A stretch of 64,000 nt of DNA from Tateyamaria sp. Alg231-49 (GTDB lineage: Bacteria; Pseudomonadota; Alphaproteobacteria; Rhodobacterales; Rhodobacteraceae). This document shows, in pieces, positions 43,322 to 52,363 of the stretch. How positions within the stretch are numbered: the first letter of the stretch is position 1; each line of letters opens with the position of its first letter. Made by a program: the position numbers and the translations under genes. The DNA is taken from positions 17,598-81,597 of the forward strand of contig NZ_FRFA01000019.1 of the NCBI RefSeq assembly GCF_900143535.1, given 5' to 3'. The notes under the pieces are model-generated. The model saw only the letters and a list, made by a program, of their open reading frames with translations. It was not told the origin of the DNA and made no database searches.

Positions 43322-44471
43322 TCACACCGCGTAGTTCGGCCAACCCCCGCAAACGTCCAATCAAAGGATATCCGGGGATCATCTCTTGGCTGAGGTCGGA
43401 CAGCATGTGATGCCCATGATCCGGGCGAAAGGGGATCAAATGGTCGGCGCGCCCTTGGGCGCGTCGACGTTTTTGTTCGTCAAGCAAGACCTGCACAAGG
43501 GTCACCATATCGGTGTCGCCCTCCAGATGCGCGGCCTCTTCAAATGACCCATCGGGGTCCTTGGCGACGTTGCGCAGATGGGCAAAGTGGATGCGATCGG
43601 CAACTTTGGCTGCGATGGCGGGCACGTCGTTCTTGGGGTTCGCGCCAAGCGAGCCGGAACAGAGCGTGATCCCATTGGCGGGGCTGTCATAGGCGCCAAG
43701 CACCCAATCCAGATCGTCGCCATCGGACACAATCCGCGGCAGGCCCAGAATGTCCCTGGGTGGGTCATCCGGGTGAACGCACAAACGCATGCCAAGCTCT
43801 TCGGCAGCTGGGATAACTTCATCAAGGAAGCGTTTGTAATTGCTCCGCAATACGTCTCGGTCAATTCCTTCGTAGGCGCTAAGGGCATCGCGTAACCCTG
43901 CCAGGTCATAGCGATCAAATGCGCCGGGCATGCCCGCCATGATCGAGCCGAGCAAGGCTTCGCTATCCGCCTCTGACGCCTGCTGAAACCACACTGCGGC
44001 TTTGGCCCGCACGTCTTCGGGGTAGTCGTCTTCGGCGGCGCTGCGCCCCAGCATATGGATTTCAAACGCGGCCATGCGCGTGGCCTCAAACCGCAGACAG
44101 GTCGCCCCGCCAGCCACTGGAGCGGTCAGGTCGGTCCGCGTCCAATCCAGCAGCGGCATAAAATTGTAGCAGATCGTGTGAACGCCGTTGGCGGCGAGGT
44201 TGGCCATGGATTGCCGATAATTTGCGAAGAGCTTGGAAAGGTCACCATCTCCGCGCTTTATCCGCTCATGCACAGGCAAGCTTTCTACAACGACCCACTC
44301 AAAGCCGGCATCTGTGATATGGGCCTTGCGCGCAGCGATTGTATCCGTGGGCCAGACCTCACCATATGGGATTTCGTGCAGGGCGGTGACGATCCCGGTG
44401 GCCCCAGTCTGCGCGATGTCGCTCAGAGGGATGGTGTCGAGGTCACCGTACCAACGCCAGCTTTCGATCAT
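43296..44471 (-). CDS. uxuA: Mannonate dehydratase
   Basis: 391 residues; converts D-mannonate to 2-keto-3-deoxygluconate in hexuronate catabolism. Start MIESWRWYGDLDTIPLSDIAQTGATGIVTALHEIPYGEVW, CYNFMPLLDWTRTDL, the metal site RLCVHPDDPPRDILGLPRI and FAHLRNV, and RPDHGHHMLSD are diagnostic. Last gene of a uxaC-uxuB-uxuA series: its ATG overlaps the stop of uxuB by 4 bp. The 3' end overlaps the guanidine-operon gene at 43124-43321. Confidence 0.95.
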   Translation of the reverse strand: MIESWRWYGDLDTIPLSDIAQTGATGIVTALHEIPYGEVWPTDTIAARKAHITDAGFEWVVVESLPVHERIKRGDGDLSKLFANYRQSMANLAANGVHTICYNFMPLLDWTRTDLTAPVAGGATCLRFEATRMAAFEIHMLGRSAAEDDYPEDVRAKAAVWFQQASEADSEALLGSIMAGMPGAFDRYDLAGLRDALSAYEGIDRDVLRSNYKRFLDEVIPAAEELGMRLCVHPDDPPRDILGLPRIVSDGDDLDWVLGAYDSPANGITLCSGSLGANPKNDVPAIAAKVADRIHFAHLRNVAKDPDGSFEEAAHLEGDTDMVTLVQVLLDEQKRRRAQGRADHLIPFRPDHGHHMLSDLSQEMIPGYPLIGRLRGLAELRGVISALSHAS

Positions 44472-45865
44472 CCGTTGTGCTCCTCAAGGGCCTTGCGTGC
44501 ACCGAGTGTCCAAAGGCGCCATGCGGCCTCAGTCACGGGGGTGCGCAGTTGGGTGGCCAGATCTGTGGGAAAAACCTCAGCAACGGAGAGGAGGGCGGCC
44601 ACCTTGTCTTCCACACTGTCCTGCGCCGTTGAGATATCAAACAGATGCGCTGCCATCGGGTCGCGCACATCAATAACCTGACCTGCTTCATCGACGCCGC
44701 TGACGTAGCGCATCCATGCGGCCACACCGAGGCTCAGGGCCTCAATCGAGCGGCCTGCGCTGATGTTGTCGGCAATGGTTCCGAGCAGGCGTTGCGGCAG
44801 TTTCTGACTGCCATCCATCGCGATCTGCCATGTGCGGTGCTGAATCGCGGGATTGGCATAGCGCGCGAACAGCGCGTCCGCATAGGCGTTGAGGTCGACG
44901 CCATCGGGCGGCGTCACAGCAGGCATAATCTCGGCCCACAGACGGTGCACAAACGCGGCGAACACCGGGTCGGCGACGGTGGCCGCGATGGTGTCATGCC
45001 CGGCGAGGTAACCGGTATAGGCCAGCGCGGAATGGGTCCCGTTCAGCATGCGCAACTTCATCTGCTCGTGGGCGCTCACATCCGCGACCATCTCGGCGCC
45101 GGCTGCCGCCAAATCAGGGCGTGCACCGTTCACAAAGTCATCCTCAATCGCCCATTGAGAAAAGGGTTCGTGCAATACGGGCGCGCCGCCGGGTTTGCCG
45201 GTGCGTTCCGCAATCCGGTCAATGTCAGCCTGCGTGGTTGCTGGCGTGATCCGGTCCACCATGGTCGAGGGAAACCGCCCCTGTTCGGCGACCCAGTCCG
45301 CCAGATCGGGGTCGATCTGGCGCGCCAAATCAAGCACCACGGCGCGCACCAGCTTGCCATTGTCGGGCAGATTGTCACAACTTAGCACGGTAAAGGGCGG
45401 ATGCCCGGCCGCGCGGCGCATTTGCAGCGCACGCACCAGAAAGCCGGGGGCAGAGACGGGCCGTGAGTTTTTCAGATCCGCCTGAATATCCGGATGGTCA
45501 AGGTTCAGGGCCCCGGATGCTGGATTATGACAGTACCCTTTTTCTGTGACGGTCAGAGACACGATCTTGATCGCTGGATCAGCCATGGCAGCCAAAACTT
45601 GGCCGGGGTCCTCTGGCGCAACAAGAACATCGTTTAGCACATTGATCTTGCGGATGTCTTCGCCCTCAGGTGCCAGGGTGATCGACGCATAAGACCAGTC
45701 GTGGCTGCGCAAAGCGTCGCGGGTTGCAGGGCTGCGCAAGGACACACCGACAATACCCCAATCCCCACCGGATGCGGCCATGGCGTCGGCCACGTAGACA
45801 CAGCCAAACGCGCGGAAAAACGCGCCAAGACCAAGGTGTACGATGCCGGATGCAGGACGGGTCAT
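44468..45865 (-). CDS. uxuB: Fructuronate reductase / mannitol dehydrogenase family
   Basis: 465 residues. IVHLGLGAFFRAFGCVYVAD at the N terminus is the NAD-binding signature of the mannitol dehydrogenase family, VSLTVTEKGYCHN and SCDNLPDNGKLVRAVVLDLA are conserved, and KLRMLNGTHSALAYTGYLAG holds the catalytic Lys (KxxxxN). Given its position between uxaC and uxuA, it most likely reduces D-fructuronate to D-mannonate. A mannitol dehydrogenase is the alternative. Confidence 0.92.
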   Translation of the reverse strand: MTRPASGIVHLGLGAFFRAFGCVYVADAMAASGGDWGIVGVSLRSPATRDALRSHDWSYASITLAPEGEDIRKINVLNDVLVAPEDPGQVLAAMADPAIKIVSLTVTEKGYCHNPASGALNLDHPDIQADLKNSRPVSAPGFLVRALQMRRAAGHPPFTVLSCDNLPDNGKLVRAVVLDLARQIDPDLADWVAEQGRFPSTMVDRITPATTQADIDRIAERTGKPGGAPVLHEPFSQWAIEDDFVNGARPDLAAAGAEMVADVSAHEQMKLRMLNGTHSALAYTGYLAGHDTIAATVADPVFAAFVHRLWAEIMPAVTPPDGVDLNAYADALFARYANPAIQHRTWQIAMDGSQKLPQRLLGTIADNISAGRSIEALSLGVAAWMRYVSGVDEAGQVIDVRDPMAAHLFDISTAQDSVEDKVAALLSVAEVFPTDLATQLRTPVTEAAWRLWTLGARKALEEHNG

Positions 45866-45914
45866 TTCAGCATCACCTGATCGGTGTAAGGGGCGGAAAA
45901 ATTTAGGTATTCAG

Positions 45915-47321
45915 TCATAGTTTGTATGCCGTTTTTGCCAATCGATAGGTCAGGTCGTGGGCGACTTCGACTGCTTCTTGGAGGTCCAGTCGTCCGGTTC
46001 GCACCAATCCGGCCAGAAACGCACAGTCGACACGACGGGCCACATCGTGACGCGCGGGGATTGAACAGAAGGCCCGTGTGTCGTCGTTGAACCCGACGGT
46101 GTTGTAAAAACCCGCCGTTTCGGTCGCCATTTCGCGAAAGCGCAACATGCCCTCATAGCTGTCGTGAAACCACCACGGTGGCCCAAGTTTCAGGGCGGGA
46201 TAAACTCCGGCCAACGGCGCCAATTCACGCGAGTAGGCGGTTTCGTCCAGTGTAAAGATGATCACCGTCAGATCGCTGCGCCCGCCATAAGCGCTGAGCA
46301 GTGGGCGCAGCGCCGTCACGTAATCCGTGCGGGTCGGGATGTCATAGCCCTTGTCGCGTCCAAAGCGCGCAAAGACTTCCCCTGAATGGTTGCGTGCCGA
46401 ACCGGGATGGATTTGCAGAACCAGCCCGTCCTCAAGGCTCATCCGCGCCATTTCGGTCAGCATATGGCCGCGGAAACAGTCTGCTTCATCTGCGCTGCAT
46501 TTGCCTTGCAGGGCCTTGGCGAACAGCGCGGCTGCCTCGTCTTGTGGCAAGTCTTCGGTGCGGGCGGTGGCATGGCCGTGATCGCTGGCTGTTGCTCCGT
46601 ATTCTTTGAAAAACGCCCGCCTCGTGCGGTGTGCAGCCAGGTAGCCCGTCCAGGTGGTTGCATCCTCGCCCGTCAATGCGCCCAGTTGGGCGACATTGTC
46701 GGCAAAGCCCGCGAATTCCGGATCCACAACAGCGTCCGGGCGATAGGTGGTCGTGACCCGGCCCGTCCAATCGCTGTCCTGAATCATCTTGTGCCAGCGC
46801 AAATCGTCCAGCGCGCTTTCAGTGGTCGCAATCGCTTCGATGTAAAACTGCTCAAACAGGGCACGGGGGCGAAAGGCTTCTTCGCTAAGGCGCGCGGCGA
46901 TCTGGTCATAGATGGCGTCGGCATTGTGCTCGGCAAGCCTTTCGGTCACTCCAAACACCTCTTGGAATGCGTGGTCGATCCACAACCGCGACGGGGTGGC
47001 GCGAAAGAGGTGGTAGTGTTTGGCAAAGAGCCGCCAGATTTTGCGCGGATCCGTTTCGACCGGACCGCCATCAACGCGCGGCACGCCAAGATCCTCAAGC
47101 GCGACTCCCTGCGAATGCAGCATCCGGAACACATAGTGGTCCGGCGTCACAAACAGCTCTGCCGGGTTCGCAAAGGCGACGTTTTCGGCAAACCAGCGTG
47201 GATCCGTGTGCCCGTGCGGGCTGATGATCGGCAGATGTTTGATCTGGGCATAAAGGTCGCGCGCGATGGCGCGCGTGCCCGGGTCTGGCGGAAACAGCCG
47301 ATCTTCGTCCAACAGCGCCAT
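45915..47321 (-). CDS. uxaC: Glucuronate isomerase
   Basis: 468 residues; interconverts D-glucuronate and D-fructuronate (and galacturonate/tagaturonate), the first step of the pathway. LPIISPHGHTDPRWFAEN, FVTPDHYVFRMLHSQG, LRWHKMIQDSDW and the C-terminal GLVRTGRLDLQEAVEVAHDLTY are typical. ATG at 47321 has AGGGGGAC 7 bp upstream; the frame's extension to 47483 is without conserved residues and falls within the divergent promoter region. First gene of the uxaC-uxuB-uxuA series, 49 bp before uxuB. Confidence 0.95.
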   Translation of the reverse strand: MALLDEDRLFPPDPGTRAIARDLYAQIKHLPIISPHGHTDPRWFAENVAFANPAELFVTPDHYVFRMLHSQGVALEDLGVPRVDGGPVETDPRKIWRLFAKHYHLFRATPSRLWIDHAFQEVFGVTERLAEHNADAIYDQIAARLSEEAFRPRALFEQFYIEAIATTESALDDLRWHKMIQDSDWTGRVTTTYRPDAVVDPEFAGFADNVAQLGALTGEDATTWTGYLAAHRTRRAFFKEYGATASDHGHATARTEDLPQDEAAALFAKALQGKCSADEADCFRGHMLTEMARMSLEDGLVLQIHPGSARNHSGEVFARFGRDKGYDIPTRTDYVTALRPLLSAYGGRSDLTVIIFTLDETAYSRELAPLAGVYPALKLGPPWWFHDSYEGMLRFREMATETAGFYNTVGFNDDTRAFCSIPARHDVARRVDCAFLAGLVRTGRLDLQEAVEVAHDLTYRLAKTAYKL

Positions 47322-47474
47322 GATGTCCCCCTTTTTCGCGGAAACTGACAGGGAGTTGCGCGGGGTACAAGTCGGGCGTGGGGGTTGCCCACAAAAACAG
47401 TGCCACGCGCCATTGAGATTGGCGAGCTGGCGATCGCCGCTTATGTTCTGCAAGAGTTGATCGGAGCCCATCCC

Positions 47475-48485
47475 ATGCCGCACATTTCCCGCCGCGATTT
47501 GATCGTTAGTGCCGCGGCCCTTTGCGCCAACCCTGCTTTTGCGCAGCCCCCCTCATGGGAGACCATCGTGGAACGCGCCCGCACGCTTGATCAATGCCAC
47601 GCGATTGCGGTGCATTACGACAGTGTCGCTGTGGTTTCTGAACAGTTTCGCGGGCCCGCGCTCGGGCGTCTGGTTCCGATCAAATCCGTGTCCAAGACCA
47701 TCGTCGCCGCGCTGACCGGGGCGGCCATTGATCGCGGTGAAATCCCATCCATGCAGGCCACACTGGCAGAAGTTGCACCCAATTTGATCCCGCGCGGCGC
47801 TGATCCGCGTGTCGGCACGATCACCGTCGAAAACCTTGTCACCATGCAAGCGGGGCTCGAGCGGACATCTGGTGCCAATTACGGTGGCTGGGTCAGCAGC
47901 AACGATTGGGTGGCAAACGCATTGTCGCGCCCCTTTGTTGCCGAACCGGGCGCGCGGATGCTCTATTCCACGGGGTCGTTTCATGTGCTTGGTGCGGTTC
48001 TGTCTGAAGTGTCGGGCGACACCTTGCTGGGCCTTGCCCGCCAACGCCTTGGCCGCCCCTTGGGCATCGAAATCCCAGCGTGGACGCGCGATCCGCAAGG
48101 GCGCTATCTGGGCGGTAACGAAATGGCGCTAAGCCTGCCGGGCATGGTGCGTTTTGGCGAGATGTACCGGCAAGGCGGGATGTGGGAGGGCACACAGGTG
48201 CTAAACCGAACGTGGGTCGCCCAATCTTTGCGGCCTGTGACGCGGTCGCCGTTTTCGGGCCTCGCTTATGGATATGGTTGGTTTTTGGGGCGTTCGGGGG
48301 GCACGGAATACGGGCTTGCGCGGGGCTATGGGGGACAGATCATCTGTATCTCACCCGACCTAGGGCTGACCGTGGCCATCACCTCGGACCCAACCCGACC
48401 CGCACGCAGCGCGGGGTATTTCGGCGACCTCAAAGCGCTGATCGAGGGCGCAATTTTACCTGTCGCGCGCCAAGAACGAACGTAG
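47475..48485 (+). CDS. Serine hydrolase, beta-lactamase/class C family
   Basis: 336 residues. MPHISRRDLIVSAAALCANPAFA is a twin-arginine-like signal peptide, so it is exported, perhaps by Tat. The active-site motif SVSK (IKSVSKTIVAAL) gives nucleophile Ser and Lys; LYSTGSFHVLGAVL contains the second motif (Y-x-N/T), and GYGGQIICISPDLGLTVAI the third. Members are esterases or D-amino acid peptidases; substrate unknown. ATG at 47475. Divergent from uxaC across 153 bp. Confidence 0.86.
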   Translation: MPHISRRDLIVSAAALCANPAFAQPPSWETIVERARTLDQCHAIAVHYDSVAVVSEQFRGPALGRLVPIKSVSKTIVAALTGAAIDRGEIPSMQATLAEVAPNLIPRGADPRVGTITVENLVTMQAGLERTSGANYGGWVSSNDWVANALSRPFVAEPGARMLYSTGSFHVLGAVLSEVSGDTLLGLARQRLGRPLGIEIPAWTRDPQGRYLGGNEMALSLPGMVRFGEMYRQGGMWEGTQVLNRTWVAQSLRPVTRSPFSGLAYGYGWFLGRSGGTEYGLARGYGGQIICISPDLGLTVAITSDPTRPARSAGYFGDLKALIEGAILPVARQERT

Positions 48486-48581
48486 CGTCGTGCCTGCGAA
48501 TTGATCAACTGGGACGGGTTGGGCAAGTCAGTCTGGTCGAAATCCTTGCCCCAACGCTGGATTGAGCCCAGACTTGACCTC

Positions 48582-49316
48582 ATGCTGATCCGTCTGTTGC
48601 TGTTTTTGCTGCTTTCCACACCACTGCTTGCTCAGTCGCAACGCGAGGCGGGCTTGGAGCTGGTGCTGCTTGCGGATGCCTCTGGGTCAATTGATCCCGA
48701 CGAACTGGCGTTCCAGCGGCAAGGCTACGCGCTGGCCATCACCGACCCGGCAGTGGTCGCAGCCATTCAGAATTCGATCTACGGCAATGTGGCCGTGACC
48801 TATGTGGAGTGGGCCAGCAACAAAGCCGTTGTGGTGCCGTGGATGATCGTGGACGGGCCGGACACGGCCGAGGATTTCGCCACCGCGCTCATTGGCCCAC
48901 CGCGTCAGGCCTATGGCAGCAACGCCATAGGTGGCGCCCTTTTGGACGCCAAACGGTTGATCGAACAGAATGACATCTTTGCCCCGCGCGCGGTCATCGA
49001 TTTTTCCGGCGACAGCATCCGCAACTCCTCCGGCCCAGGCATCGCGCAAGCCCGGGCAGAAGTGCTTGCCGCAGGGATCACAATCAATGCTCTGCCAATC
49101 CTGCGCCCTGAGGATGGCAGGCGGGCAGGGGCCAATCTGGAAGAGGAATATGCCACCCGGATTATCGGTGGCCCCGGCGCGTTCATGGTCACCGCCGAAG
49201 GGCGCACCAGTTTCGCAGAAACCGTGCGCCGAAAATTGGTGCTGGAGATTTCAGGACTGACGCCTGACACCTATCGGACAGCGTTGAGCGACAAGGCCCA
49301 AGCATCGTCCCCGTAA
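48582..49316 (+). CDS. DUF1194 protein with a von Willebrand A-like fold, exported
   Basis: 244 residues with a short signal peptide (MLIRLLLFLLLSTPLLA). LELVLLADASGSIDPDELAFQRQGYA is the DUF1194 start with a MIDAS-like DxSxS motif; SNAIGGALLDAKRLI, IDFSGDSIRNS and GPGAFMVTA follow. Function unknown, presumably a periplasmic metal-dependent protein-binding module. ATG at 48582; about 96 bp after the serine hydrolase gene on the same strand. Confidence 0.88.
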   Translation: MLIRLLLFLLLSTPLLAQSQREAGLELVLLADASGSIDPDELAFQRQGYALAITDPAVVAAIQNSIYGNVAVTYVEWASNKAVVVPWMIVDGPDTAEDFATALIGPPRQAYGSNAIGGALLDAKRLIEQNDIFAPRAVIDFSGDSIRNSSGPGIAQARAEVLAAGITINALPILRPEDGRRAGANLEEEYATRIIGGPGAFMVTAEGRTSFAETVRRKLVLEISGLTPDTYRTALSDKAQASSP

Positions 49317-49322
49317 ACGCGG

Positions 49323-50360
49323 TTATCGCTCGGCCAATTCCGGGTGCAGATACGCCTGCGGATAAGGCATAGGAGCAATCGGCCCTTTGGGCACCACGTT
49401 GTTCCAAGATCGCCCGAAGTACCCCTGTTTGCAGTGAAGAAGCGATCCGCTTTCTGCCACGCCGGGCAACGCATAAACCCGACACAGCCAGCGCCACAGG
49501 TTGGGATAATCTAGGATGCGCGCCCCGTTCAGTTTCATCCTGATGTAATAGATCGGGTCATGACGATAGAGCGTTGGAAACAGACGTAAATCAGCTTCGG
49601 TAAATGTCTCTCCCGTCAAGAATGACCTCCCGTCCCTCAGTCGGTTTTCCAATTGCGACAGCATCTCAAAATAGGTGTCAAAGGCGGTGTCGTAGACATC
49701 CTGGTTGCCTGAGAAACCTGCCTTGTAAGACCCGTTGTTAATGGCCACATAGATCGCCGCATTCAGGGCATCAATGTCCCTGCGCAAGTCCTCATGCGCG
49801 GGCCCCAATGGATACAACGCAGGCAGGCTGTCATCACTGAGAGTGCTGCCAAGCCCGCGCGCTTGAGCCCCCAACATCCGCACAATTTCTGCGCTCTCAT
49901 TGGAAACGATTGTCTGTGTCTTCTTGTCGTAGAGCACCGGAACCGAGCGTTCTTCCGACCCTTCGGCGGCATAGATATCGCGTACCAACCTCCGTGCGTG
50001 GCCCGTGGCTGTTTCAAACGTGCATTCGGGCAATGGCGCTCCGGTCGCACTGGCCAGACGGTCAGGCGCAAACTCCCACAGGTTGGGGCCTGCCGGATCA
50101 TCTTCGCCGGTCCGGTTGGGAAAGGCGACGTCCAGTGTGATGCTGTCTTGCAGCCCCAGAACATTGCGCGCCAGAGTCACGCGGTGGCACCACGGACAAT
50201 TCAGCGCCACATGCAGGTGATAACGGCCGGGTTCCGCAGGGTAGGTCGCATTTTCTCCGATTACATCGCGAAAGCCACTGACGCCGCGTACAAATTCGCC
50301 TTGCGCGCGCCGGTCGGCGGCATCGCTTTGATCTTCTTCTTTGGAGGTATCGATCGGCAT
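49323..50360 (-). CDS. Glutathionyl-hydroquinone reductase family (YqjG/ECM4-type GST)
   Basis: 345 residues, with the xi-class GST features: YHLHVALNCPWCHRVTLARN (the Cys before PWC gives the catalytic Cys), VPVLYDKKTQTIVSNESAEIVRML, NGSYKAGFSGNQDVYD and LRLFPTLYRHDPIYYIRMKLN. Such enzymes reduce glutathionyl-hydroquinones using glutathione. Cytoplasmic. It lies 42 bp behind the amine-oxidase gene and may be the last gene of that operon, or independent. Confidence 0.93.
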   Translation of the reverse strand: MPIDTSKEEDQSDAADRRAQGEFVRGVSGFRDVIGENATYPAEPGRYHLHVALNCPWCHRVTLARNVLGLQDSITLDVAFPNRTGEDDPAGPNLWEFAPDRLASATGAPLPECTFETATGHARRLVRDIYAAEGSEERSVPVLYDKKTQTIVSNESAEIVRMLGAQARGLGSTLSDDSLPALYPLGPAHEDLRRDIDALNAAIYVAINNGSYKAGFSGNQDVYDTAFDTYFEMLSQLENRLRDGRSFLTGETFTEADLRLFPTLYRHDPIYYIRMKLNGARILDYPNLWRWLCRVYALPGVAESGSLLHCKQGYFGRSWNNVVPKGPIAPMPYPQAYLHPELAER

Positions 50361-50402
50361 TGGGGTACTCTCAGGCGTAAGACCCCTAAGGAGTAAACCC
50401 GA

Positions 50403-51734
50403 TCACAATTCCTTCCCAGCCCGCATTTCCGCCAGTCGGATGTGCATATTGGCACCAATCTGCGCGATAGGAGACGGGGGCAGGCGCGACGGAGCGTCGG
50501 CGGCGAGAGCTCTTTCGAGCGCGGGCGAGGTGATGCCCAACGACAGATCAGCCGCCAACCCACCGGCAAGCGTGCCCTTTGCCGTGCCCAGACCGTTCTG
50601 GCAGCAGGCCGAATAAAGCCCAACGTCCAGCTCACCGATCACTTGCACGCCGTTTCGGCTCAGGCACAATCGCCCGCCCCAGCGATGCTCCATGTCGACC
50701 CCTTTCAACTGCGGGAAACGGGCCGCAAAGGCCCGGTCGTGATCTTGGGCGACGCGCGCGATGCGGCGCCCATCCACCTCCATCTTCGGATCAAAGGTGA
50801 ATCGGTTGCGTATCACGATCCTGTCCCCACCCGTGCCAGAAATGCGGCGCACCGTGGTGCCCATGGGGTCGGCAGGGGTCAGGCCCCAAATGCGGCGGCC
50901 ACCCAGCCGTGCGATCTCATCCTCGCTCAACGCGCGGGTCATGGAGGCATAGGTAAACACATGCATCAACTGCCCCTGCATATAGCCAAAGCTGTTGAGA
51001 TGCCCGTTCACGGCCATGATCACGCGAGGTGCAATCACTTGCCCTTTGGGGGTGCGGGCCACCCAGTCTCCTTTGCGCTCAAGCGAAATGACGGGGCTGT
51101 TTTCATGGATCGTCACCCGGTTCGAGGCAAGGCCCGCCGCCACACCGCGCACGAACATGGCCGGTTGGATCATGGCCGAGCCGGGCGTGAACAAACCGCT
51201 TTGGTAGAACTGTGTGCCGGTGATGTCCTGCATCTGTTGGCTGTCCAGCAATTCAAACGGCTCGTCCATCGCGCTCAGATGCTTGGCAAAATCCGTATTG
51301 TGCACGGCCCCTTTGGCGGTGGCCGCACCGTTTATTTTGCCGGACAGCGTGAACGCCTCATTGCTCAGCCCGTACTCTTGGGCCATGGCGGCCGCGTGCG
51401 CGATGCCTTGCCGGTTGTCCTTGGTTTGCGCAATGTCGCCTTCCAGTGCCCCGCCATAGTCGTCCGAGGTCAGATCATGGGGGAGGTCGATCATAAAGCC
51501 CGAGTTGCGCCCAGCTGGCCCATCGCCAACCCGCACCGCATCCAGCACGACAATGCGTGCTCCCGGCGCCTCTTTGGACAGTCGGTGCGCGGCGGCCAAT
51601 CCGGCATAGCCTGCGCCAATCACCAGCCAGTCGGCTGTGATCGACGCTTCCAGGCGGTTTGCAGGTGCTGGGTCTTCCAGTAGTCGGTTCCAAGCCGCTG
51701 GGCCTGGGTCGCGGGGTAGGCGGCGTACCCTCAT
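50403..51734 (-). CDS. FAD-dependent amino acid/amine oxidoreductase (DAO family, PuuB-like)
   Basis: 443 residues. The N terminus has about 35 residues before the FAD motif WLVIGAGYAGLAAAHRLSKE, then AVRVGDGPAGRNSGFMIDL, a typical sequence of gamma-glutamylputrescine oxidase-like and related D-amino acid oxidoreductases; GRLCLSRNGVQVIGEL ends the core. It probably oxidises a C-N bond in a secondary amine or amino acid. Last of the 4-bp-overlap genes in the GntR operon (ATG at 51734 overlaps the GNAT stop). Confidence 0.88.
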   Translation of the reverse strand: MRVRRLPRDPGPAAWNRLLEDPAPANRLEASITADWLVIGAGYAGLAAAHRLSKEAPGARIVVLDAVRVGDGPAGRNSGFMIDLPHDLTSDDYGGALEGDIAQTKDNRQGIAHAAAMAQEYGLSNEAFTLSGKINGAATAKGAVHNTDFAKHLSAMDEPFELLDSQQMQDITGTQFYQSGLFTPGSAMIQPAMFVRGVAAGLASNRVTIHENSPVISLERKGDWVARTPKGQVIAPRVIMAVNGHLNSFGYMQGQLMHVFTYASMTRALSEDEIARLGGRRIWGLTPADPMGTTVRRISGTGGDRIVIRNRFTFDPKMEVDGRRIARVAQDHDRAFAARFPQLKGVDMEHRWGGRLCLSRNGVQVIGELDVGLYSACCQNGLGTAKGTLAGGLAADLSLGITSPALERALAADAPSRLPPSPIAQIGANMHIRLAEMRAGKEL

Positions 51735-52363
51735 GGGTTCACATCCAGAGGAAGTGACATATGCAGATGCGGACCAATTCCATGGGCTCTGTCCAAATGC
51801 GGTACGCGGGTTTCGATCTCAACTTCGAAACCTTTATGACGATAAAAATCGACCGCCGCATTGTCCGCTGACACATCCAGAGAGATGTGCGTGCAGCCGG
51901 AATCGCGAGCGCGCTCTTCGGCCGTTTTCAGCAGGTGCGATGCAATACCTTGCCCTTGCGCAGACGCTGCAGTTGACAGTTCCAGAATGTAATATGCGCC
52001 CGTGCGCGGGACGGGGAATAGACGATCCATCCACTCCAGCGCGTCGTTCAGGTGTGCCGCATCTGCTTGCGCAAGGTTCTGTGTTTGCAGATCCTGTGCG
52101 GCCTCAAAGTTCGGCCCATACTCATCCCATTTATGTCCAACGAGCAGGCCTATGACGGACGCCCCATCCATGACAGTGAAGGCTTGTCTATGGCTGAGAA
52201 GGCCGCGTGTCGCTGGCCATTCGGCGCGCAAGATGTTTAGCAGCACGTCGCGCGTGCGAAACATGAACGCGTTTAGTTTTGGATCGGTGTTCCATAGCAA
52301 GTCAGCCAGTCGTTCTGGTGCGATACTGGCGTCTGCGGGTTCGACTGAATGCACCACGCTCAA
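51731..52363 (-). CDS. GNAT family N-acetyltransferase
   Basis: 210 residues. The acetyl-CoA binding motif reads LSTAASAQGQGIASHLLKTAEERARDSG (Q-x-x-G-x-G/A), and the C-terminal SADNAAVDFYRHKGFEVEIE is typical of GNATs. The substrate is probably an amine or amino acid intermediate of this operon, but is not known. Joined to both neighbours by 4-bp overlaps. Confidence 0.88.
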   Translation of the reverse strand: MSVVHSVEPADASIAPERLADLLWNTDPKLNAFMFRTRDVLLNILRAEWPATRGLLSHRQAFTVMDGASVIGLLVGHKWDEYGPNFEAAQDLQTQNLAQADAAHLNDALEWMDRLFPVPRTGAYYILELSTAASAQGQGIASHLLKTAEERARDSGCTHISLDVSADNAAVDFYRHKGFEVEIETRVPHLDRAHGIGPHLHMSLPLDVNP